A stretch of DNA of 64,000 nucleotides from CADCVT01 sp036389485 (GTDB lineage: Bacteria; Actinomycetota; Thermoleophilia; Solirubrobacterales; Solirubrobacteraceae). The number at the start of each line of letters is the position of its first letter. The first letter of the stretch is position 1. Below the pieces are notes generated by a model, which saw only the letters and a list, made by a program, of their open reading frames with translations, was not told the origin of the DNA and searched no databases. Positions 49,518 through 56,543 of the stretch are shown here, in pieces. The stretch covers positions 124,001-188,000 of the forward strand of contig DASVPR010000040.1 of NCBI GenBank assembly GCA_036389485.1, written 5' to 3'. Made by a program: the position numbers and the translations under genes.

Positions 49518-50525
49518 ATGCCGAAGACCCTCCTGACCCTGCTCGTGCTCACCGCGACGGCCCTCGGCCTCGCCGCGTGCGGCGGCGACGACGACGGCGA
49601 CGCGCTCGTCGTCTACTCCGGCCGCAACCAGGACCTGGTCGGCGACCTGCTGGAGCGCTATCAGAAGGACACGGGGTCGAAGCTCGAGATCCGGTACGGC
49701 GACTCCGCCGACCTGGCGGCGACGCTGCTGGAGGAGGGCGACAACAGCCCGGCCGACGTCTTCCTCAGCCAGGACGCCGGCGCGCTCGGCGCGCTGGAGG
49801 CCGAGGACCGGCTGCAGGCGCTCCCGCAGTCCGAGCTGGGCAAGGTGAAGCCGCGGTTCCGCTCGCACACCGGCCACTGGGTCGGCCTGACCGGCCGCTC
49901 GCGCGTGATCGCCTACGACAAGCGCGAGCTGAAGGAGTCCGACCTGCCGCGGTCGGTCTTCGACGTGCCCAAGCCGGAGTGGAAGGGCCGCGTCGGCTGG
50001 GCCCCGACGAACCCGTCGTTCGAGTCGTTCGTGACCGCCATGCGCAAGCTCAAGGGCGAGGACGTCGCGCGCAAGTGGCTCGAGGACATGATCGCCAACG
50101 ACGTCAAGACGTACACGAACAACATCGCGATCCGCGACGCGATCGCCAACGGCGAGATCGACATCGGCCTGATCAACCACTACTACGTCGCCGAGGCCGT
50201 CGCCGAGGAGGGCCCGGACTACCCGGTCGGCGTGTTCTTCCCGCCGAACCGCGACCTCGGCTCGCTCATCAACGTCTCGGGCGTCGCGATCCTGAGCAGC
50301 TCCGAGAAGGCGGCGCAGGCGCGCAAGTTCATCGACTACCTGCTCTCCAGGCCGGGCCAGGAGTACTTCGCCGACGTCACGAAGGAGTACCCGCTGGCCT
50401 CCGGCGTCCAGCCCGATCCCGCGCTCGAGCCGTTCGACAAGATCCAGGCGCCCAAGATCGACCTCGCCGACCTGGCCGGCCTGCAGGACACGGTGAAGCT
50501 GCTGCAGGAAACGGGGGCGCTGTAG
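49518..50525 (+). CDS. Ferric-iron ABC transporter substrate-binding lipoprotein
   Basis: A 335-residue lipoprotein of the FbpA/FutA type that captures ferric iron outside the membrane. The lipobox is LGLAACGG with Cys21. ALVVYSGRNQDLVGDLLERY opens the first lobe; DVFLSQDAGALGALE and YTNNIAIRDAIANGEIDIG line the cleft. The adjacent tyrosines in LINHYYVAEAV are the usual iron ligands. YPVGVFFPPNRDLGSL and the C-terminal helix complete the fold. An iron box lies just upstream. The permease and ATPase genes follow, forming a complete three-gene uptake system. Confidence 0.92.
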   Translation: MPKTLLTLLVLTATALGLAACGGDDDGDALVVYSGRNQDLVGDLLERYQKDTGSKLEIRYGDSADLAATLLEEGDNSPADVFLSQDAGALGALEAEDRLQALPQSELGKVKPRFRSHTGHWVGLTGRSRVIAYDKRELKESDLPRSVFDVPKPEWKGRVGWAPTNPSFESFVTAMRKLKGEDVARKWLEDMIANDVKTYTNNIAIRDAIANGEIDIGLINHYYVAEAVAEEGPDYPVGVFFPPNRDLGSLINVSGVAILSSSEKAAQARKFIDYLLSRPGQEYFADVTKEYPLASGVQPDPALEPFDKIQAPKIDLADLAGLQDTVKLLQETGAL

Positions 50526-50581
50526 CGGCCCGCGGCCGCCCTCCCGCCCGCCTGCTCGTCCCCGCCGCGGCCGTCGCGGCG

Positions 50582-52087
50582 GTGGCGGTGCTGCCGCTCG
50601 TCTACCTCGTCATCGTCGTGGCGGGCGCGCCGGAGACCGCCCGCGACGCCATCTGGTCGCGCGACGCGTTCGAGCTGATGCTGCGCTCGGTTGGCCTCGC
50701 GGCGGCGGTCACCGCGACGACGATCGCGATCGCGGTGCCGCTCGCGTGGCTCACGATCCGGACGGACCTGCCCGGCCGCCGCGTGTGGGCGGTGCTGTGC
50801 GCGCTGCCGCTCGTGATCCCGAGCTACATCGGCGCGTACCTGATGGTGTCCGCGCTCGGGCCGAGCGGGCTGGCGCAGGACGTCCTCGGCGTCGACGAGC
50901 TGCCGTCGATCTACGGGTTCACCGGCGCGTGGCTCGTGCTCAGCGCGTTCACGTTCCCGTACGTGCTGCTGCCCGTGCAGGCCGTGCTGCGCAGCGTCGA
51001 CCCGCAGCTCGAGGAGGCCGCGCGCGGGCTGGGGCGCACGCCGCGGCAGGTGTTCACCTCGGTCGTCCTCCCCCAGCTCGCTCCGGCGATCGGCGCCGGC
51101 GGCCTGCTCGTCGCGCTGTACGTCCTCAGCGACTTCGGCGCTGTGTCGATCCTGCGGTTCGACTCGTTCACGCGCGTCATCTACACGAACTACCGCTCGT
51201 CGTTCGACCGCGAGAGCGCGGCGGCGCTCGCGTGCCTGCTCGTCGCCGTGACGCTGGTCGTGCTGTGGCTGGAGGGCAGGACGCGGCGGGCGCGCGCGTA
51301 CCACCGGATCGCGCCGGGCGCACAGCGGCGCGCCGTGCTCGTCCCGCTCGGGCGCTGGCGCGGGGCCGCGCTCGCGTTCACCGGCGGCGTCGTGCTGGTG
51401 GCGCTCGTGCTGCCGGTCGGCGTGCTCGGCTACTGGGCGACGAAGAGCGTGGCCGGTGAGGTGGAGTGGGACACGGTCGCGTCGGCGGCCGGCCACTCGC
51501 TGCTCGGGGCGGCGCTGGCCGCGGCGGTCGCGGCGGCCGCCGCATTGCCGGTCGCGCTGCTCGTGGCGCGCCATCGCAGCCGGCCGTCGACCCTGCTCGA
51601 GCGCCTCTCGTTCGCCGGCCATGCCCTGCCGGGGATCGTCGTCGCGCTGGCGCTCGTGTTCCTCGGCACGCGGGCGTGGCCCGTGCTCTACCAGACGCTC
51701 GCGATGCTCGTGGCGGCGTACGCGATCCTCTTCCTGCCGCAGGCGATCGGCGCGATCCGCGCGGCGCTGCTGCAGATCGACCCGCACGTCGAGGAGGCCG
51801 CGCGCTCGCTCGGGCGCTCGCCGCTCGCGGTGCTGCGCACGATCACCGCGCCGCTCGCGCGGTCGGGCGTGCTGGCCGGCGCGGCCCTCGTCTTCCTCAC
51901 CGCGGTCAAGGAACTGCCGGCGACGCTCCTGCTGGCGCCGATAGGCTTCGAGACCCTCGCCACCGAAATCTGGAGGCTCACCAGCGCCAGCTTCTACGAG
52001 CGTGGCGCGGTTCCCAGCCTCGTCCTCCTCGCCGTGTCCGCCGTCCCTCTCGCGACCCTCACCCTCCGAGGCCACTCCGAGCCATGA
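50582..52087 (+). CDS. Ferric-iron ABC transporter permease (fused two-domain)
   Basis: A permease of about 500 residues with two BPD_transp_1 halves, as in FbpB/FutB. Each half has an EAA loop: DPQLEEAARGLGRTPRQVF and DPHVEEAARSLGRSPLAVL. Around 12 hydrophobic segments are visible. The start is unclear. The open frame runs back into the binding-protein gene, but no ATG, GTG or TTG lies between its stop and GTG 50582. That GTG falls inside the first hydrophobic segment, since RPPARLLVPAAAVAAV upstream looks like normal N-terminal sequence. A CTG at 50552 is a possible non-standard start. The end overlaps the ATPase start (ATGA). Confidence 0.85.
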   Translation: MAVLPLVYLVIVVAGAPETARDAIWSRDAFELMLRSVGLAAAVTATTIAIAVPLAWLTIRTDLPGRRVWAVLCALPLVIPSYIGAYLMVSALGPSGLAQDVLGVDELPSIYGFTGAWLVLSAFTFPYVLLPVQAVLRSVDPQLEEAARGLGRTPRQVFTSVVLPQLAPAIGAGGLLVALYVLSDFGAVSILRFDSFTRVIYTNYRSSFDRESAAALACLLVAVTLVVLWLEGRTRRARAYHRIAPGAQRRAVLVPLGRWRGAALAFTGGVVLVALVLPVGVLGYWATKSVAGEVEWDTVASAAGHSLLGAALAAAVAAAAALPVALLVARHRSRPSTLLERLSFAGHALPGIVVALALVFLGTRAWPVLYQTLAMLVAAYAILFLPQAIGAIRAALLQIDPHVEEAARSLGRSPLAVLRTITAPLARSGVLAGAALVFLTAVKELPATLLLAPIGFETLATEIWRLTSASFYERGAVPSLVLLAVSAVPLATLTLRGHSEP

Positions 52088-53130
52088 GCGCCATCCGCGC
52101 CATCGCCGTCCACAAGCGGTTCGGCGACTGCCGGGCGGTCGACGGCGTGACGCTCGACGTCGCCGAGGGCGACGTGTGCGCGCTGCTCGGCCCGAGCGGC
52201 TGCGGCAAGACGACGATGCTGCGGCTGCTCGCGGGGTTCGAGCGCCCCGACAGCGGGTGCCTCATGGTCGGCGGCGAGATCATCGCGGGCGGCAAGACGT
52301 TCGTCGCGCCGGAGAAGCGGCGGATCGGGATGGTGTTCCAGGACTACGCGTTGTTCCCGCACATGACGGTCGCGGCGAACATCCGGTACGCGCTCGGCCG
52401 CCGGGCGGAGCGGGCCGGCGAGCGCGTGCGCGAGGTGCTCGAGCTGGTCGGGCTCTCGGAGCTGGGCGAGCGGCACCCGAACGAGCTGTCGGGCGGCCAG
52501 CAGCAGCGCGTCGCGCTCGCGCGCGCCCTCGCGGGCACGCCGAAGGTCGTGCTCCTCGACGAGCCGTTCAGCGGCCTGGACGCCGGGCTGCGCGCGCGGG
52601 TCCGCCAGGAGGTGCGCCAGATCCTGCTGGCGGCGGGCGTCACCGCGCTGTTCGTCACGCACGACCAGGAGGAGGCGCTGTCGCTCGCCGACCACGTCGC
52701 GGTGATGCGCGACGGCCGGATCGAGCAGGTCGGCACGCCGGAGGAGGTCTACGGCCGGCCGGCCTCTCGGTGGGTGGCCGAGTTCCTCGGCGAGGCGGAC
52801 GTCCTGCCCGGCACGGTGTCCGAAGGCTGGGTGGAGTGCGAGCTGGCGCGCGTGCCGGCGGAGGGCGTCGGCGCCGGCGAGGCGGAGGTGCTCGTGCGGC
52901 CGGAGTCGGTCGCGCTGTCGATCGGCCCCGCCGCCGGCGGGCGCACGCAGGTCGAGGGCGTCGTCGTCGAGCGCGAGTTCTTCGGCCACGACCAGCTCGT
53001 GCACGTCGAGCTGCCGAGCGGCCGGCGGCTGCGCTCGCGCTCGCTCTCCTATCCCGTCTGGCACCCGGGCGACCGGGTGCGCGTGCAGCTCGACGGCCCG
53101 GTGAACGTCTTCACTGCGGGCCGCTCGTGA
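52084..53130 (+). CDS. ABC transporter ATP-binding protein (FbpC/PotA type)
   Basis: A 348-residue ATPase energising the iron permease. Walker A GPSGCGKTT (36-44), Q-loop VFQDYALFPHM, signature LSGGQQQRVALARAL, Walker B VVLLDEPFSGLD and switch His FVTHDQEEAL are all intact. The C-terminal 100 residues are a TOBE domain (LVRPESVALSI, VVVEREFFGHDQL). The ATG overlaps the permease stop by 4 bp. The 3' end overlaps the convergent cupin gene by 20 bp. Confidence 0.93.
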   Translation: MSAIRAIAVHKRFGDCRAVDGVTLDVAEGDVCALLGPSGCGKTTMLRLLAGFERPDSGCLMVGGEIIAGGKTFVAPEKRRIGMVFQDYALFPHMTVAANIRYALGRRAERAGERVREVLELVGLSELGERHPNELSGGQQQRVALARALAGTPKVVLLDEPFSGLDAGLRARVRQEVRQILLAAGVTALFVTHDQEEALSLADHVAVMRDGRIEQVGTPEEVYGRPASRWVAEFLGEADVLPGTVSEGWVECELARVPAEGVGAGEAEVLVRPESVALSIGPAAGGRTQVEGVVVEREFFGHDQLVHVELPSGRRLRSRSLSYPVWHPGDRVRVQLDGPVNVFTAGRS

Positions 53131-53515
53131 CGCCGCGGGTCTCGCCCTCGGGCATCATCCCGTCGCGGCCGACGTAGCCGCCCTCGCCGCCGACGATCAC
53201 GTAGACGACGTCGCCCTCGCCGACGTTGCCCATCCGGCGCACGGTCGCGGCGTCGACGCGCACGAGCGTGCCCTCCTCGGCCCGCAGGCGCTCGCCGTCG
53301 CCGAACTCGAACTCGAGCGTGCCGCGGTGGACGAAGTACAGCTCCTCCTGGCGTTCGTGGTAGTGCCGGTTCGTCCAGATGCCCGGCGGCAGGACGATCG
53401 CGTTGACGCCGAACGCGGTGACGCCCAGCTCCTTGCGGACCTTGCGGAAGCCCGGCCCGTCGCCGAGGTCGTCGATCGTCGCCGCCGCCCAGCCGTCGCC
53501 CTGCGCCCGCGCCAT
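53111..53515 (-). CDS. Small cupin-domain protein
   Basis: A 134-residue single-domain cupin. NRHYHERQEELYFVHRG gives motif 1 with two His and a Glu. Motif 2 is degenerate: GTLVRVDAATVRRMGNV has Arg in place of the usual His. Loss of that ligand may mean weak metal binding or a binding rather than catalytic role. The opening GPGFRKVRKELGVTAFGVN is nearly repeated in the cupin at 59533-59916 (GGAFKKVRAELGVTSFGVQ), so the two are paralogues. It converges on the iron ABC ATPase gene. Confidence 0.86.
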   Translation of the reverse strand: MARAQGDGWAAATIDDLGDGPGFRKVRKELGVTAFGVNAIVLPPGIWTNRHYHERQEELYFVHRGTLEFEFGDGERLRAEEGTLVRVDAATVRRMGNVGEGDVVYVIVGGEGGYVGRDGMMPEGETRGVTSGPQ

Positions 53516-53558
53516 GCCTACCTCCTCGCCATCCTGCGTCCGCCGCCCCCCGCCACGC

Positions 53559-53819
53559 CTACCTCCGCGGCGGCTTGAACTCGCTGTCGCCGTCGGGGCG
53601 GTCGCCGGGCTCCTTGGTGTCGGGCCCGGCCGCGATGCCGCCGCGCGGCGCGTCCTTCTCCTCGCCGTCCGCGCCCGACCCGTCGGCGCCGCCCAGCTCG
53701 TACGGCTCGCCGCTGGTCACCGCGGGCGCGCCGCCGCTGCTCGGCTCGGGCTCCTTGTCCCCGCAGCCGCCCGCGAGGAGGCCGGCGGCGAGCAGGGCGG
53801 CGAGCAGATGGCGCGACAT
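53559..53819 (-). CDS. Small lipoprotein, unknown
   Basis: An 86-residue protein with a lipoprotein signal: hydrophobic LLAALLAAGLLAGGC with Cys19 in a good lipobox. The mature part is Gly/Glu/Asp/Pro-rich and probably disordered (EPEPSSGGAPAVTSGEP, EEKDAPRGG), ending FKPPRR. It is divergent from the tandem-PHP protein by 30 bp and downstream of no obvious partner. Function not predictable. Confidence 0.65.
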   Translation of the reverse strand: MSRHLLAALLAAGLLAGGCGDKEPEPSSGGAPAVTSGEPYELGGADGSGADGEEKDAPRGGIAAGPDTKEPGDRPDGDSEFKPPRR

Positions 53820-53849
53820 GCAACGCGGCAGCCTACACTCGCGTCGGCC

Positions 53850-56543
53850 ATGCCCGTCCGGGTCGCCGCGCTGTCCGCCGTCCTCCTCGCGCTGCTCGCG
53901 GCGCCTGCGCTCGCGCAGTCGCCGTACCTCGAGCTGCGGGGCGCCATGCATGAGCACAGCGCCTACTCCGACGGCTGGCCGGGCACGCGGCCGGCGGACT
54001 TCTTCGCCTCCGGCAAGGGCTACGGGCTCGACTTCCTCGGCGGCGCCGACCACTCCACCAACATGGGCCTGCCGAGCACGTTCAGCGAGGCGTGCTACGG
54101 CGACGGCCGGGGCGGCGAGGGCGAGGTGCTGCTCGCCGACTGCGCCGTCGCCGACGGGACCAACGGCTTCCGCAAGTGGGAGGCGACGCAGGAGCAGGCC
54201 GACGCGGCCACCGACGGCAGCTTCGTCGGCTTCCGCGGCTTCGAGTGGAGCAGCGACCGCTTCGGCCACATCAGCGTCTACCTCTCGAGCAACTGGACCA
54301 ACGAGGCGACCGCGGCCGGCTACGCCTCGATGGAGCCGTTCTGGAGGTGGTTCACGACCGCGCCCGCGCTCGGCGGCGGCTCGGACGGCCTCGGCACCTT
54401 CAACCACCCCGGCGCGAAGAAGCTCGACGGCGGCGCCGTCCTCAACTGGAACCGCTTCGCGTACGTGCCGGAGGCGGACGAGCGGATGGTCGGGATCGAG
54501 GTCTTCAACGACCGGCGCGACTACGGCGCCGACGGCGGGCACGCGGCGGAGGGCGGGGCGTACGCGTTCGCGCTCGACCGCGGGTGGCACGTCGGCGCGA
54601 TCGGGGCCGAGGACCTCGGGCACCGCAAGCCCCCGCTCGACGACTGGGGCGGGCCGACGTGGCCGAAGACGGTGCTCCTCGCGAGCGCGCGCACACGCGA
54701 CGGGATCCGCGAGGCGCTGCTGGCCCGCCGGTTCTACGCCGTCGGGCCGGAGGAGAACGCGCTGAGGCTGACGTTCGCGGTCGACGGCGACGGGATGGGC
54801 AGCCGGCTGCAGCGCGCGCCCGGGCGGCCGCTGTCGATCAGTGCGACCGTCAGCGATCCGGCGCTCCGGCTCGAGGTCGTGACCAGCGGCGGGACGGTCG
54901 TCGGCGCCGGCACCGGCGGCGCGCTGCGGGTCGACCGGCCGGCGTCCGCGGGCGAGCGGTGGTACTACGTACGCGCGCTGCGCAGCGGCAAGCCGGTCGC
55001 CTACTCGAGCCCGGTGTGGGTCGAGCCCGCGGCGGTCTCCGGCGAGTGGCTGGCCGGCGACGGCCACGTGCACACGTGCTACTCGCACGACGCGTACTGC
55101 CCGCCGGACGACGACAACACCGGGCCGGACACCTTCTACTCGTCGGCGGGCACCGTCGCGCAGCGCTTCACCGAGGCGGCGCTCAAGGGGCTCGACTTCC
55201 TCGTCATCAGCGACCACGACGACATCCGGGCGTGGAGCGACCCGGACTTCGGCTCGCAGGGCGTCGTGGGCGTCAAGGCGTACGAGTGGTCGGCGCGCGG
55301 GCACGCGCAGATGCTCGGCGCCAAGCGCCACTACGGCGACGACGAGGCCAACCCCGGCGCGGTCGCGGACGCTCTGAACGCCGACGGCGGGCTCTTCCAG
55401 GCCAACCACCCGAGCTACCGCGCCGGGACGCTGCCGACCTCGTGCGACGAGGCGATGGGCCCGGACACGCCGCTGCACTGGCGCTACGGGTTCTCGGTCC
55501 GGCCCGACACCGTCGAGGTGTGGAACCCGACCGCGCTGATCCCGCCGGGCGAGCTGTTCTGGGAGTGCTGGCTGCAGCGCGGCGTGCGGATGCCGGCACT
55601 CGCGGGGTCGGACTCCCACGGCGGGACGCAGCCGACGCTCGGCCTGCCGACGACGTGGGTGTTGGCGCGCGACCGCCGGCAGCGCTCGATCCTGCAGGGC
55701 GTCCGGCTCGGGCGCACGACGCTGTCGCGCCTGCCGCCCGCGCTCGGCGGCGCGCGGCTGCTGCTCGAGGCGGACGGCAACCGCGACGGGACGTTCGAGG
55801 CGACGATGGGCGACGCGGTCCGGCCCGGGACGCCGATGCGCGTGCGGGCCGACGGGCTCACCACGGGCGGCCAGGTGCGCGTGCGGGCGAACGGCGCGAC
55901 GCTGCTCGACGGCCGGGCGCTCGCGCCGGGCGGCGAGGTCCGGTTCACCGCGCCGGCCGCCGCCGGCTGGGTGCGCGCGGTCCTCTACCAGCAGCAGCAG
56001 TCAGCCGACGTCGACCCGTTCTGCCGCCCGCCGGCGAGCAGCGAGTCGCCGATCGTGCTGTGCAGCGGCGACCTCGCCGTCTCCGCGATGACGTCGCCGA
56101 TCTACCTCGAGGTGCCTGGCACCGGGCCGCCGTCGAAGACCGGCACCGTCACCAAGGCCGCCGCGGCGGCGCCCGCCGACGAGCCCGACGACGACCCGGC
56201 GCTGCCGCCGGCGCTGCAGTCGCTCGGCGGCGCCGGGCTGCCGGCGATCCCGCCCGCCGCGCCCCCGCCCGCGATGCGCTCTGGAAACGCGCTCGACGGG
56301 GTCGCGTTGCGCCTCCACGGGCGCAGCGCGCGCTGGTCGTCCGCGGCGCCGCGGTTCGACGTCGAGCTGCGGGTCCGTTGCCGTCCCTCGACGCGCCGCC
56401 GCCGCTGCGGCCGCTGGCGCTCGGTCGCGATGTCGACGACGGCGCGCTCGCTCCGGCTGCCGCGGCGCGCCGCCGGCGTCCGCGTCCGGCCGCGATCGGC
56501 GCACGGCTCCGCGGGGCCGTGGAGGATGCGCCGATGCGCCTGA
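53850..56543 (+). CDS. Secreted tandem PHP-domain (CehA/McbA-like) metallohydrolase
   Basis: An 897-residue exported protein with a signal peptide (1-22, ends ALAQ). It has two PHP-type metal domains. The first has GAMHEHSAYSDGW (His34, His36) and GGADHST (His68). The second has AGDGHVHTCYSHDAY (about 402-416), VISDHDDIRAW (about 452) and AGSDSHGGTQP. A beta linker domain joins them. The C-terminal part has a Pro-rich linker and a basic Cys-containing beta module. PHP proteins of this kind hydrolyse phosphoesters or esters such as carbaryl. A TACACT box lies 10 nt before ATG. The stop overlaps the acylase start by 10 bp. Confidence 0.86.
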   Translation: MPVRVAALSAVLLALLAAPALAQSPYLELRGAMHEHSAYSDGWPGTRPADFFASGKGYGLDFLGGADHSTNMGLPSTFSEACYGDGRGGEGEVLLADCAVADGTNGFRKWEATQEQADAATDGSFVGFRGFEWSSDRFGHISVYLSSNWTNEATAAGYASMEPFWRWFTTAPALGGGSDGLGTFNHPGAKKLDGGAVLNWNRFAYVPEADERMVGIEVFNDRRDYGADGGHAAEGGAYAFALDRGWHVGAIGAEDLGHRKPPLDDWGGPTWPKTVLLASARTRDGIREALLARRFYAVGPEENALRLTFAVDGDGMGSRLQRAPGRPLSISATVSDPALRLEVVTSGGTVVGAGTGGALRVDRPASAGERWYYVRALRSGKPVAYSSPVWVEPAAVSGEWLAGDGHVHTCYSHDAYCPPDDDNTGPDTFYSSAGTVAQRFTEAALKGLDFLVISDHDDIRAWSDPDFGSQGVVGVKAYEWSARGHAQMLGAKRHYGDDEANPGAVADALNADGGLFQANHPSYRAGTLPTSCDEAMGPDTPLHWRYGFSVRPDTVEVWNPTALIPPGELFWECWLQRGVRMPALAGSDSHGGTQPTLGLPTTWVLARDRRQRSILQGVRLGRTTLSRLPPALGGARLLLEADGNRDGTFEATMGDAVRPGTPMRVRADGLTTGGQVRVRANGATLLDGRALAPGGEVRFTAPAAAGWVRAVLYQQQQSADVDPFCRPPASSESPIVLCSGDLAVSAMTSPIYLEVPGTGPPSKTGTVTKAAAAAPADEPDDDPALPPALQSLGGAGLPAIPPAAPPPAMRSGNALDGVALRLHGRSARWSSAAPRFDVELRVRCRPSTRRRRCGRWRSVAMSTTARSLRLPRRAAGVRVRPRSAHGSAGPWRMRRCA

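Noticed and set aside
56112..56123. A perfect GTGCCTGGCACC inside the tandem-PHP gene.
   Set aside because: Single copy without the GCAATGT spacer, in a low-complexity linker; could be chance in GC-rich DNA, although an old insertion cannot be excluded.
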